Assembly (NCBI GenBank): GCA_022842245.1
Contig: JALHPZ010000005.1
Location: 184,821-248,820 of the forward strand
Direction of reading: 5' to 3'
DNA from: Gemmataceae bacterium
GTDB taxonomy: Bacteria > Planctomycetota > Planctomycetia > Gemmatales > Gemmataceae
DNA: 64,000 nt
Of this stretch, positions 10,223 through 18,961 are shown piece after piece. Position numbers and translations under genes: made by a program. Under the pieces are notes generated by a model that saw only the letters and a list, made by a program, of their open reading frames with translations, made no database searches and was not told the DNA's origin. Position 1 is the stretch's first letter. Every line of letters starts with the position of its first letter.

Positions 10223-10263
10223 TCGATTTCCTAGCGAACACCATCCTCAGCCATACGAATACC

Positions 10264-13200
10264 ATGCGAACCCTCTTCCTGCTCCTGATGCTCGCCCCGA
10301 CGGCCATCGCCGCCGATGCGGAGAAACTGCCCCCGAACGCAAAGGTCGCGTCGCTCGTCGTGCAACCGGCGAGCATCGAACTCGCGAACCCGTACGCTTA
10401 TGGGCAACTGCTCGTCACGGCGAAGCTGGACACCGGCGACACGGTGGACGTGACGCGCATCGCGACGATCGTCGCGCCGAAGGTCGTGAGCGTCTCGCCG
10501 GCGGGCCTCGTGCGCCCGACCGCCGATGGAGCCGGCGAGCTGACGATCAACCTCGGCGGCCAGGCGGCGAAGGTGGCCGTGAAGGTCTCCGGCCAAAAGG
10601 CCGCGAAGGCCATCAGTTTCGTCACCGACGTGCAGCCGGTGCTCTCGAAACTCGGTTGCAACCAAGGTACCTGCCACGGTTCGGCCCAGGGGAAGAACGG
10701 CTTCAAACTCTCGTTGCGCGGCTACGATTCGATCTTCGACCACCGCTCGCTCACCGACGACCTCGAAGGCCGGCGATTCAACCGCGCCGCCCCCGACAAG
10801 TCGCTGATGCTCCTCAAACCCGCCGGGGCCGTTCCACACGCCGGCGGCGTCGTCTGGCAGCCGGGCGACCCGAACTACGAACTCGTGAAGCAGTGGATCG
10901 CCGAAGGCGTCGCCCTCGATTACACCGCCCCGCGCGTGACCGGCATCGAAGTTCACCCCATGAACCCGACCATCCAGACCATCGGCGGCAAGCAGCAATT
11001 CGCCGTCTTCGCCACCTACGCCGACGGCCGCAAGCGTGACGTATCCGCCGAGTGCTTCATTGAAAGCAGCAACACCGAAGTCGCGACCGTCGACCGGACT
11101 GGCTTGCTCACCAGCGTGCGCCGCGGCGAATCGACGATGCTCGTGCGCTACGAAGGCTCCTACGCCGCCTCCACCGTCGTGGTGATGGGCGACCGGAGCG
11201 AGTACGCCTGGAAGCAGCAACCGGTGTTTAACCCCATCGACTCGCTCGTCGACGAGAAGCTGAAAAAGATGAAGATTCAGGCGAGCGACCTCTGCACCGA
11301 CGCGGAGTTCATCCGCCGCGTGACGATCGACCTCACCGGCCTGCCGCCGTCATCCGACGACGTCCGCAAGTTCCTCGCCGATCCGAAGCCGAGCAAGGAG
11401 AAGCGCGATACGCTGGTCGACGCGCTCGTCGGCTCCGACGCCTACATCGAGCACTGGACGAACAAATGGGCGGACATGCTCCAGGTGAACCGCAAGTTCC
11501 TCGGCGACCGCGGCGCGACCGCCCTGCGCGGCTGGATCCGCGACCAGCTCGCCAAGAACACGCCCTACGACAAGTTCGCCTACGAGATCCTGACCGCCAA
11601 GGGGTCGAATCTCGATAATCCCCCGGCCGCGTATTACAAGATCCTCCGCGAACCGGACGCCGCGATGGAGAACACCACGCAGCTGTTCCTGGCTATCCGC
11701 TTCAATTGCAACAAGTGCCACGATCACCCGTTCGAGAAATGGACGCAGGACCAGTACTACGAACTGGCGGCGTACTTCGCGCAGGTGACACGCAAGGAAG
11801 ACCCCAAGTACAAGGGCCAGCGCGTTGGCGTCGATACGGCCGTCGAACGCACCAAGCCGCTTTCGGAAATCATCGAGGACGCGAAGGCGGGCGACGTGAA
11901 ACACGAGCGCACCGGCCAGACTGCGAATCCGAAGTTCCCCTACCCGCACGGTGACCTGCCGAAGGGGGACGAACACCGCCGCGTGCAGGTCGCCAAGTGG
12001 ATCACCTCGCCCAAGAATCCATACTTCGCAAAGTCCTATGTCAACCGGATCTGGAGCTATCTCCTCGGCGTCGGCATCATCGAACCCGTCGACGACATCC
12101 GCGCCGGCAACCCGCCCACGAACCCCGAACTGCTCGACCGCCTCACCGACGACTTCATCGCCTCCGGCTTCGACGTCCGCTCTGTCGTGAAGACCATCTG
12201 CAAGAGCCGCACCTACCAGCTCTCCGTCGCCGCCAACCGCTGGAACAAGGACGACGAACAGAATTTCTCCCGCGGCCTCGCCCGGCGCCTGCCGGCCGAA
12301 GTGCTCTACGATTCCGTCTACAAGACCACCGGCAGCGTCACCCGGCTGCCCGGCCTGCCGCCCGGCGCCCGCGCCGCGCAACTTCTGGATAGCAACGTCG
12401 AACTCCCCGGCGGCTTCCTCGAACTCCTCGGCAAGCCCGTCCGCGAAAGCGCCTGCGAGTGCGAGCGCTCCAACGGCCTCATGCTCGGGCCCGTCCTCGC
12501 GTTCGTCTCCGGACCCGTCGTCGGCGACGCCGTGCAGGACGGCAACAACCACATCGCCAAGTTCACCCTCAAGGAGAAGGACGACGCGAAGGTCGTCGAG
12601 GAGATCTACCTCTCCGTGCTCAATCGCTTCCCGACGAAGTCGGAGATCGAACTCGGCGTGAACGCCCTCCGCGCCGCCGGACCCGACCACGCCGCGCTCG
12701 TGAAGGAACATCAGGAACGCGCCCGCGTCTTCGCGGAGTACCAGAAGACCCTCGATGCGAAACAGGCCGCGTGGGAGGCCGGCCTGCGCGAGCAGAAGCC
12801 GACGGCTTGGAAAATTCTGACGCCGACCAAGGCCGTCTCGAAATCCGGCCCCACGCCCGGCGAGGCCAAGAAATCTTCCAAGATGGAAATCCAGAAGGAC
12901 GGATCGATCCTCGTTTCCGGATCCATCGAAGCCACGGACACCTATACCGTCACAACCGAGATCACGGAGAAGGCGAACTTCACCGCGGTCCGGCTGGAAG
13001 TGCTCACGGATCCGTCGCTACCGAACAAGAAGGGACCGGGCCGGGCCGAGAACGGCAACTTCGTGCTGAACGAACTCCGGGCGAACCAGAAGCCCAAGGC
13101 CGACGAGGACTCGAAGGCCAAGCCGGTGAAACTCGTCAGCCCGATGGCGACCTTCCAGCAGGACGGCTTTCCGGTGGCGAACGCCGTGGACAACAACCCC

Positions 13201-13611
13201 GCCAGCGGCTGGGCCATCGCGCCGCAACTCGGCATCGACCACGCCGCCATCTTCCGCCTCCAGGGCGGCGTCAACGCCGAGAAGGGCGTCGCGCTCACCT
13301 TCGTCTTCGACCAGCGCTTCGGCACGGGCCACACCATTGGCAAGTTCCGCCTGTCGGTGACGACGGACAAGAACCCGCGGCTGCAATCGCCGATCTCGCC
13401 CGAGTTCGCGAAACTGCTCGACACCGAACCATCGAAGAGGACGGACAAGGAGAAGGCTGAACTGCGAAACCGCTATCTGGCGCAGGACCGTGAATACCAA
13501 CGGCTCGCCGCCGACGCCGCGAAGGTGCCCCCGAGCGACCCCCGCGTCCTCGGCGCCCAGGACCTCACGTGGGCGCTCCTCAACAGCCCCGCGTTCCTCT
13601 TCAACCGCTAA
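10264..13611 (+). CDS. DUF1549/DUF1553 protein with Ig-like domains and CX4CH heme-like motif
   Basis: 1,115 residues from ATG 10264 (MRTLFLLLMLAPTAIAAD, signal peptide). Order: a bacterial Ig-like (Big2) domain; a cytochrome-like block with GCNQGTCHGSAQGKNGF, whose CX4CH spacing departs from CXXCH; a second Ig-like domain (about 235-320, EVHPMNPTIQTIGGKQQF); DUF1549 (about 345-550, containing FNCNKCHDHPFEKW); then DUF1553 (about 590-1110). An insertion of roughly 200 residues (about 850-1050, KMEIQKDGSILVSGS onward) splits DUF1553 and looks like a beta-sandwich found in related planctomycete proteins. The family is planctomycete-specific and of unknown reaction, usually paired with DUF1501. 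Probably cotranscribed with the cytochrome-WD40 gene. Confidence 0.9.
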   Translation: MRTLFLLLMLAPTAIAADAEKLPPNAKVASLVVQPASIELANPYAYGQLLVTAKLDTGDTVDVTRIATIVAPKVVSVSPAGLVRPTADGAGELTINLGGQAAKVAVKVSGQKAAKAISFVTDVQPVLSKLGCNQGTCHGSAQGKNGFKLSLRGYDSIFDHRSLTDDLEGRRFNRAAPDKSLMLLKPAGAVPHAGGVVWQPGDPNYELVKQWIAEGVALDYTAPRVTGIEVHPMNPTIQTIGGKQQFAVFATYADGRKRDVSAECFIESSNTEVATVDRTGLLTSVRRGESTMLVRYEGSYAASTVVVMGDRSEYAWKQQPVFNPIDSLVDEKLKKMKIQASDLCTDAEFIRRVTIDLTGLPPSSDDVRKFLADPKPSKEKRDTLVDALVGSDAYIEHWTNKWADMLQVNRKFLGDRGATALRGWIRDQLAKNTPYDKFAYEILTAKGSNLDNPPAAYYKILREPDAAMENTTQLFLAIRFNCNKCHDHPFEKWTQDQYYELAAYFAQVTRKEDPKYKGQRVGVDTAVERTKPLSEIIEDAKAGDVKHERTGQTANPKFPYPHGDLPKGDEHRRVQVAKWITSPKNPYFAKSYVNRIWSYLLGVGIIEPVDDIRAGNPPTNPELLDRLTDDFIASGFDVRSVVKTICKSRTYQLSVAANRWNKDDEQNFSRGLARRLPAEVLYDSVYKTTGSVTRLPGLPPGARAAQLLDSNVELPGGFLELLGKPVRESACECERSNGLMLGPVLAFVSGPVVGDAVQDGNNHIAKFTLKEKDDAKVVEEIYLSVLNRFPTKSEIELGVNALRAAGPDHAALVKEHQERARVFAEYQKTLDAKQAAWEAGLREQKPTAWKILTPTKAVSKSGPTPGEAKKSSKMEIQKDGSILVSGSIEATDTYTVTTEITEKANFTAVRLEVLTDPSLPNKKGPGRAENGNFVLNELRANQKPKADEDSKAKPVKLVSPMATFQQDGFPVANAVDNNPASGWAIAPQLGIDHAAIFRLQGGVNAEKGVALTFVFDQRFGTGHTIGKFRLSVTTDKNPRLQSPISPEFAKLLDTEPSKRTDKEKAELRNRYLAQDREYQRLAADAAKVPPSDPRVLGAQDLTWALLNSPAFLFNR

Positions 13612-13686
13612 AGGATTCGCGTCGGTCGGCCCATGCCGGCCGATGCGTTCTTCTTATGCTGACTCCGCCCCTTCCCGGAGTCCGCC

Positions 13687-14565
13687 ATGCGCGCCGTGTT
13701 TCTGCTCCTCGCGTTCCTCCCGTCGCTCGCCGCCGCCGACCTCGTGCCCACCGGCGAGAAGGTCGAAAAGCTCGCCGACGGCTTCGCCTTCACCGAAGGC
13801 CCCGCCGTCGACGCCGACGGCAACGTCTACTTCACCGACCAGCCCAACGACCGCATCATGCTCTGGAGCGTCGACGGCAAGCTCACGGAGTGGATGAAAC
13901 CGTGCGGCCGGTCGAACGGGCTCTGCTTCGACAAGGACGGACTCCTCTGGGCCTGCGCCGACGAAAAGAACGAACTCTGGACCATCGACGTGAAGACGAA
14001 GAAGACGACCGTGCTCGTCAAGGAGTTCGGCGGCAAGCTCCTCAACGGCCCGAACGACCTCTGGGTCACGCCGGCCGGCGGCGCGTACTTCACCGACCCC
14101 TACTACAAGCGTCCCTACTGGAAGCGCGGGCCGATCGAGCAGCCCACGCAGGGGGTGTACTTCCTGCTGCCGAAGGGCAAGCTGGTCCGCGTCGCGGACG
14201 ACCTCAAGCAGCCGAACGGCATCGTCGGCACGCCCGACGGCAAGACGCTCTACGTCGCCGACATCGGCGCGAAGAAGACCTACCGCTACGCGATCGCCGC
14301 CGACGGCACGCTCACGGACAAGGCGCTCTTCTGCGAGGAGGGGAGCGACGGCATGACGATCGACGAGGCCGGCAACGTGTACCTCACGGGCCGGGGCGTG
14401 CTCGTGTTCGACAAGGCCGGGAAGAAGGTGACGACGATTCCCGTGCCAGAAGGGTGGACCGCGAACGTCTGCTTCGGCGGGAAGGCGATGGACACGCTCT
14501 TCATCACGGCGAGCAAGGGGCTGTACGCCATCAAGCTGAACGCGAAGGGGGCGGCGCGGCAGTGA
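13687..14565 (+). CDS. Exported SMP-30/gluconolactonase-like beta-propeller
   Basis: 292 residues from ATG 13687 with signal peptide MRAVFLLLAFLPSLAAAD. Family hallmarks are FTEGPAVDADGNVYFTD, SNGLCFDKDGLLW, LNGPNDLWVTPAGGAYFTD and PNGIVGTPDGKTLYVAD, which carry the metal-binding Glu/Asn/Asp residues of SMP-30 lactonases. The reaction would be calcium-dependent hydrolysis of a sugar lactone in the periplasm, consistent with neighbouring dehydrogenases that could produce lactones (inference). Its last 35 bp overlap the convergent PepSY gene. Confidence 0.9.
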   Translation: MRAVFLLLAFLPSLAAADLVPTGEKVEKLADGFAFTEGPAVDADGNVYFTDQPNDRIMLWSVDGKLTEWMKPCGRSNGLCFDKDGLLWACADEKNELWTIDVKTKKTTVLVKEFGGKLLNGPNDLWVTPAGGAYFTDPYYKRPYWKRGPIEQPTQGVYFLLPKGKLVRVADDLKQPNGIVGTPDGKTLYVADIGAKKTYRYAIAADGTLTDKALFCEEGSDGMTIDEAGNVYLTGRGVLVFDKAGKKVTTIPVPEGWTANVCFGGKAMDTLFITASKGLYAIKLNAKGAARQ

Positions 14566-15085
14566 CGCCGCCGACCGGCTTCCGCCGCCAGCGCACCGCG
14601 ATCGGCAGCGCGAACAGGTAGATCCCCGTCGCCCACAGGCCAAAGACGACGACGGCGACGGGGAGGAAGACGTAGAGCTTCGCGGCGTCGTGGAACCACG
14701 ACCCGTCGTGAAGCGCTTCGATCAGGTCGGAGCGGCGATATGCGGAATGCAGCACGTCGCCGGTCTTCAGGTCCACCTGGATTTCCCAGCGGGTCTTCGA
14801 CGTCACCTTCGCGAGGCCGCGCGCGGGCTGGACGTCGATCCGGTCGATGTCGCCCCAGCCATCGATCCCCGCCTCGGCCCGGCTGCGCGCCGCCTCCAGG
14901 ATCGCGTCGAACGAAATCGCCGGCGTCTTGCCCGCGCCCCGCTGCGTCGGGGGCTGCACCCAGGGAATCTCCTTCTTCACCTGGAGGAGGATGCCCGTGG
15001 CGATGACGAGCAGAAACGGGAGCGCGACGGCGATCGCGCCCCAGCGGTGCGCCTTCCGCATCGCGACGCGCCAGTTGACGGCCAT
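14531..15085 (-). CDS. PepSY-domain membrane protein
   Basis: 184 residues. The N-terminal segment KAHRWGAIAVALPFLLVIATG is a transmembrane helix with the His-rich start typical of PepSY-associated helices. A periplasmic PepSY-like domain follows (about 50-125, WEIQVDLKTGDVLHSAYRRSD). A second helix lies at about 140-165 (LYVFLPVAVVVFGLWATGIY) before a short basic tail. Related proteins take part in iron or heme handling or protease control; the specific role is not evident. It overlaps the 3' end of the SMP-30 gene by 35 bp in convergent orientation, so the transcripts would be antisense there. Confidence 0.8.
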   Translation of the reverse strand: MAVNWRVAMRKAHRWGAIAVALPFLLVIATGILLQVKKEIPWVQPPTQRGAGKTPAISFDAILEAARSRAEAGIDGWGDIDRIDVQPARGLAKVTSKTRWEIQVDLKTGDVLHSAYRRSDLIEALHDGSWFHDAAKLYVFLPVAVVVFGLWATGIYLFALPIAVRWRRKPVGGVTAAPPPSRSA

Positions 15086-15124
15086 TCACGGACCCCGCGA
15101 AACGAGAAGCGGTCGGAAACGCGA

Positions 15125-15161
15125 AACGGGAGTCGTTTCCGGGATGGAAACGACTCCCGTT
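15125..15161 (-). terminator. Perfect 16-bp hairpin after the DUF1501 gene
   Basis: AACGGGAGTCGTTTCC pairs perfectly with its complement around a 5-nt loop. Read on the minus strand it begins 25 bp after the DUF1501 stop at 15187 and is followed by TTTCGCGTTTCC. It resembles the 4229-4258 hairpin in composition (CCCGTTTCG edge). Confidence 0.65.
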
Positions 15162-15186
15162 CATTATCGGTACGGAATCGCGGAAC

Positions 15187-16464
15187 TTAGAGCAGTTCCG
15201 TCACCAGTTCGCGGTCGTCGAGGATGTACATCGGCCGACCGGAGCCGTTCGGGAAGGTGATCGACGAATCGATGCCGACGGCCTTGTAGAGCGTGTTGAG
15301 GACGTGCGGCACCTTGTACGGCCGGTCCTTCGGGTATTCGCCGCGGGCCGAGGACGCCCCGATCGCCTGGCCCATCTTCAGGCCGCCGCCGGCGATCATC
15401 GCGCTCATCACCGGCGACCAGTGGTCGCGCCCGGCGTCGCTACTGTTGATCTTCGGCGTGCGGCCGAACTCGCCCCAGACCACGACGACGGTGTCTTCGA
15501 GCATCCCCCGTTCGTCGAGGTCGCGGATCATGTTCGCGAGGCCCCGATCGAGCATCGGCAGTTGCTTCTTGAGTTCCTTGAAGTTCGAGGTGTGCGTATC
15601 CCAGCCGCCGTAGCTGAGGGTGACGCAGCCGACGCCGGCTTCGATCAGGCGGCGCGCCGTGAGGAACTGCTCGACACCCTTGTAGCGGTCCTTCGAACGC
15701 GGGTCTTCGTGCTTGAGGTCGAGCGCCTTGCGGACGGTGCCGCTGGCGATCATGTCGAAGGCGCGCTGGGTGAAGCTGTCGAGGCCCTTCATGGTGCCGC
15801 TGGCGTCGATGTCGCGGCGGGCGGAGTCGAACTTGCCGAGGAGGCCCTTGCGGTCGTCCATTTTCTCAGTGGCGTGCTTCGCGCGGAGGTTTTCTCGGCC
15901 GGAGCCGTCCGGCGTGAACGGTCGGTGCGCCACGCCGAGGTAGCCGGGTTCGGTACCCATGCTCATGCCGCGGAGCGAGACGAAGGCGGGGACGTCGTCG
16001 GTGCCGCTGCCGAGCTTCGACATGACGGAGCCGAACGACGGGTGGCCGACGGTGCGGTTGATCTGCTCCGGGTAGCCGGTCATCACGTAGCTGTCGCTGT
16101 GCTCGTCGGTGGCGACGACGGAGCGGACGACGGCGAGCTTGTCGAACATCTTCGCCTGCATCGGCATATGTTCGCTGATCTGGATGCCCGGCACGTTCGT
16201 TTGAATCGGCTTGAATTCACCCCGGAACTCAGCCGGCGCCTCGGGCTTGAGGTCGTACATGTCCATGTGGGACGGTCCGCCGGGCAGGTAGACCATGATG
16301 GCGGACTTCGGCGTCGCCAGGGATCGCGTCTGGGTCGGGGATGCGGCCTTCGCACGGAGTTGGTCGGCGAGCGTGAGTCCCGCGCCGAAAGCCCCGAGGG
16401 CGAGGAAGTTGCGGCGATCGAGGCCATCGCAGTGGCGCTGGCGGGAGCCGAGGAACGTGAACAT
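15187..16464 (-). CDS. DUF1501 sulfatase-like Tat-exported protein
   Basis: 425 residues from ATG 16464. A twin-arginine-type signal is present at residues 17-30 (DRRNFLALGAFGAGL). Then KSAIMVYLPGGPSHMDMYDLKPEAP (in parts: YLPGGPSHMDMYD) is the diagnostic DUF1501 start, with VVWGEFGRTPKIN and GRDHWSP near residues 335-355 as alkaline-phosphatase-fold metal ligands. DUF1501 proteins are exported folded and usually pair with DUF1549/DUF1553 proteins; here the partner lies 1.6 kb away in the opposite orientation, with SMP-30 and PepSY genes between. Longer in-frame extensions upstream lack family similarity and would hide the Tat signal. Substrate is unknown. Confidence 0.92.
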   Translation of the reverse strand: MFTFLGSRQRHCDGLDRRNFLALGAFGAGLTLADQLRAKAASPTQTRSLATPKSAIMVYLPGGPSHMDMYDLKPEAPAEFRGEFKPIQTNVPGIQISEHMPMQAKMFDKLAVVRSVVATDEHSDSYVMTGYPEQINRTVGHPSFGSVMSKLGSGTDDVPAFVSLRGMSMGTEPGYLGVAHRPFTPDGSGRENLRAKHATEKMDDRKGLLGKFDSARRDIDASGTMKGLDSFTQRAFDMIASGTVRKALDLKHEDPRSKDRYKGVEQFLTARRLIEAGVGCVTLSYGGWDTHTSNFKELKKQLPMLDRGLANMIRDLDERGMLEDTVVVVWGEFGRTPKINSSDAGRDHWSPVMSAMIAGGGLKMGQAIGASSARGEYPKDRPYKVPHVLNTLYKAVGIDSSITFPNGSGRPMYILDDRELVTELL

Positions 16465-16668
16465 GTGGAGAGAACCTCCGAGGCGTGACCGCGCGGGGCG
16501 GCGTGTGGGGATGGACCGACAGAGTGAGACGCGGCAAGGGTGTGGATGGTTCCCAGCATAGCCCGGCAGCCGGCGGGATGCAATGGAAATCAAACGGAGA
16601 GCACCGAGGTGGGGTGAGCATCACGAAAGTTGATAAAAGGTTGATAAAAGATTGGTTCCGTCCGCGTG

Positions 16669-16897
16669 TCTTCAGTCCGAAGGACTGGGAGTGCTTAGCC
16701 CAGGGCGAGCCGTCTTCGGCGACGCCCGGGGTGGTCCGTTGAAATTCATGGCAGTCCGAAGGACTGCGACAGATTCCCGAACAATGAGCGTTTTGTCTCA
16801 GCCCTTCGGGCTGACTGTTTCGTTTGGCTTAACCCAGGGCGACGTCGCAAAGCCTCCTCGTCCTGGGCTAAGCACTCCCAGTCCTTCGGACTGAAGA
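16669..16897. repeat. MITE-like element with 36-bp perfect terminal inverted repeats
   Basis: The 36 bp at 16669-16704 reappear exactly inverted at 16862-16897. Each arm carries a nested palindrome (CAGTCCGAAGGACTG). Inside the element another CAGTCCGAAGGACTG lies at 16752-16766 and CAGCCCTTCGGGCTG at 16800-16814, plus a partial inner copy (GCTTAACCCAGGG). No transposase is present. It lies upstream of the DUF1501 gene and under the abnormal 3' end of the SMI1/KNR4 frame. Similar CCGAAGGACTGGGAGTGCTTAG-type repeats are, to my knowledge, dispersed in planctomycete genomes and often create spurious ORFs. Confidence 0.85.
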
Positions 16898-17492
16898 GGG
16901 CCGGCGGAGTCGACAAATGTCCCACCAACAAATTTGACGCACACCCCGTCGAGGCATTTGCCCGACGTTGTTCGGGATGAGTCCATGCAATCGTTTCTGT
17001 CGTGGTCATCGACTTTTCAGTCTCTCGAACGATTCGGATACCCGATTCAAGGTTCCGGTTTCGTGGTCCCACCAATAGACTGTCTCGGCGAAACGATCCG
17101 ATTTTCAGTCTCTCGAACGATTCGGATACCCGATTCAAGGTTCCGGTTTCGTGGTCCCACCAATAGACTGTCTCGGCGAAACGATCCGATTCTGGATCGG
17201 CTAGGAAGACGAGTTGATCGCCGCATCCGTTGCCGCCAATCGCCAGCGCATCGGCCGGAAAGTCGGGCCATGACGATGCCGAAGCCGTTTCCCGGATGAT
17301 GTTGTTGCAGGTGCGTTTGAGCATCTTCCGATCGGAGTCGTCGAAGATCGGGTACAAGTTCCATTCGTCGGTACCCGTGGCGACTTTTCCCCCATTGGCA
17401 AGGCACATCTTGGCGACGTACCCCTGCGGTAGTTTTCGACCGAGTTTTTCCTCGGCTCGCTTCACGAATCGGATGTCGAGTGGAAACGGCAT
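16746..17492 (-). CDS. SMI1/KNR4 (SUKH) family protein with C-terminus altered by tandem duplication
   Basis: From ATG 17492 the frame starts MPFPLDIRFVKRAEEKLG and shows SUKH features: KLPQGYVAKMCLANGG, WNLYPIFDDSD, IGGNGCGDQLVFLAD and YWWDHETGTLNRVSESF. SUKH proteins are commonly immunity proteins against polymorphic toxins. The natural protein would end about 130 residues in: without the 88-bp duplication at 17014-17189, the codons after ERLK read Ser-Arg-stop. Because 88 is not a multiple of 3, the second copy is read in another frame and translation continues about 118 residues through the palindromic element to 16746. That tail is not expected to be functional. No adjacent toxin gene is seen. 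Confidence 0.75.
   Translation of the reverse strand: MPFPLDIRFVKRAEEKLGRKLPQGYVAKMCLANGGKVATGTDEWNLYPIFDDSDRKMLKRTCNNIIRETASASSWPDFPADALAIGGNGCGDQLVFLADPESDRFAETVYWWDHETGTLNRVSESFERLKIGSFRRDSLLVGPRNRNLESGIRIVRETEKSMTTTETIAWTHPEQRRANASTGCASNLLVGHLSTPPALFSPKDWECLAQDEEALRRRPGLSQTKQSARRAETKRSLFGNLSQSFGLP
17014..17189. repeat. Perfect 88-bp tandem duplication
   Basis: 17014-17101 and 17102-17189 are identical over 88 bp, with two further bases matching beyond. It lies at the 3' end of the SMI1/KNR4 coding region. The perfect identity suggests a recent event, or an assembly or growth-selected variant. Confidence 0.97.
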
Positions 17493-17536
17493 TACTGATT
17501 CCTCACAAAGGCTGGCACCTTGGTCCAATCACCGGA

Positions 17537-18871
17537 TTATTTGTCGACTCTCCGATCCTCCACCTCCCGCGCGAAGCCCTTGATCGAGTTCCCCTCCAGC
17601 GCGATCGCGCTCGCCTTCGCGCCGATGCGGATGCCGACGCGTTTCGCGGTGCCGCGGGATTCCTTCAGGATGTTGTTGCGAAATACGAGGTTCGCCGTCG
17701 TGCCCTGCACGTCGATGGCGGCGGCGGATTCGTCGCCGGTGTCCTCGATGGTGTTGCCGACGACTTCGTTCCGGTCGCCGGTGAAGCCTTGGCCGCGCTC
17801 GGGGCGGAAGAGGATGCCTTGCTGGCCGCTGCGGCGGACGAAGTTGTCGCGGATGACGTTGTCGGTGTCGCGGTGGCCGACGGAGATGCCGGCGGTCTTC
17901 GTGTCGTCGATGGTGTTCTTCTCGGCAAGGCCGAACTTGACGCCCCAGCAGAAGAAGAGACCGATGTGATTCCGTTCGAGTTTGTTCTCGCGGATGATCG
18001 GCCGTTGCGAACCGGAGCCGGGGTGCAGGCCGAGGCCGGTGTGGTCGTGGCTGTGGCAGTTCTCGACGAGCACATCGTGGCAGATCTGCCAACTGATGCC
18101 GTCGCCGCGGTAGTTGCGGGCCGTCACGGATCGGATCGTGAAGTCGGCGCAGTCCTGGAGGAAGATGCAGCCGGCGTAGTTGCCGTCGAGTTCGAGGTTG
18201 TTGGCCTTGTTGCCGTCGAGGGCGAGGTTTTCGATGGTCACATTCGAGACGAACTCGCCGGAGAAGAGCGGGAAGAGCGTGGCGGCGGTAGGCGTGCCGG
18301 CGGACCAGAGGTTCTCGCGGAGTCCTTTGTCGAGTTTGAAGCGGTTACCGGAGCGGGCGACGAGCGTACGCTTGATGACGGTCGCGCCGCCGTGGTGTGG
18401 GTTCTTGGCGCGGAGGCAGACGCCGTCGCCGACGCGGAAGCCGGCGGCGTCGGCGAGCGTGATCTCGCGATCGTACCAGTCGGAATCGGCCGCGAGCTTG
18501 GACGATACCGACGGCTCCTTGATGAGGATCGTGTCGGCCCCGGCACCGACGATGCGGATGTTCGACGACAGGTAGACGGCATTCCGCAGCTTGAAGGTGC
18601 CGGGAAGCAGCTTCACGGTCCCGCCGCCGGCGCGGGCCACGGCGTCGACGGCCGCCTGGATCACCTTTTCGTCACGCCCGGCGAGGTCGCCCTTGTCGTT
18701 GCCGACGGTGATCGTGAGTGATTCGTCCCACTTCGGCTCGTGTCGCCGGTCGCCATCAGTGGCGCGCGGATTCGTGACCACCGGCGATTTCGCCTCCGTT
18801 GAAGAAGTATTTGCAGCGACTCCCGCGATGGCGGCGGCTCCCAGGAAAGTGCGACGGTCGGGTTGCGGCAT
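17537..18871 (-). CDS. Tat-exported right-handed beta-helix protein
   Basis: 444 residues from ATG 18871. Residues 6-20 (DRRTFLGAAAIAGVAA) form a Tat-type signal. The body is a parallel beta-helix: AAVDAVARAGGGTVKLLPGTF with NIRIVGAGADTILI resembles the pectate-lyase/periplasmic-copper-protein start, and many Asn-ladder rungs follow (VTIENLALDGN, VLVENCHSHDHTGLG, NVIRDNFVRRSGQQG, RNEVVGNTIEDTG). Such proteins bind or cleave polysaccharides. Catalytic residues cannot be assigned. It ends 45 bp from the SMI1/KNR4 start on the same strand and is divergent from the ceramidase-like gene. Confidence 0.85.
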   Translation of the reverse strand: MPQPDRRTFLGAAAIAGVAANTSSTEAKSPVVTNPRATDGDRRHEPKWDESLTITVGNDKGDLAGRDEKVIQAAVDAVARAGGGTVKLLPGTFKLRNAVYLSSNIRIVGAGADTILIKEPSVSSKLAADSDWYDREITLADAAGFRVGDGVCLRAKNPHHGGATVIKRTLVARSGNRFKLDKGLRENLWSAGTPTAATLFPLFSGEFVSNVTIENLALDGNKANNLELDGNYAGCIFLQDCADFTIRSVTARNYRGDGISWQICHDVLVENCHSHDHTGLGLHPGSGSQRPIIRENKLERNHIGLFFCWGVKFGLAEKNTIDDTKTAGISVGHRDTDNVIRDNFVRRSGQQGILFRPERGQGFTGDRNEVVGNTIEDTGDESAAAIDVQGTTANLVFRNNILKESRGTAKRVGIRIGAKASAIALEGNSIKGFAREVEDRRVDK

Positions 18872-18961
18872 GGTAGGCTCGTTAGGAAGAACCGAATGGA
18901 TTCGACGTCGGTCTCAGTGTAAACTCGTCGTTCCCGCCCCGCCACTTCGGAGTTCTGCGAT

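Noticed and set aside
16669..16897. Insertion sequence
   Set aside because: There is no transposase coding capacity and the internal part is only about 160 bp.
17014..17189. 88-bp duplication as CRISPR or attachment site
   Set aside because: It is a single head-to-tail duplication inside a coding region with no integrase nearby.
17480..18721. 413-residue plus-strand frame opposite the beta-helix gene
   Set aside because: The minus-strand frame has a Tat signal and beta-helix rungs; the plus frame is Asp/Val/Ala-biased filler.
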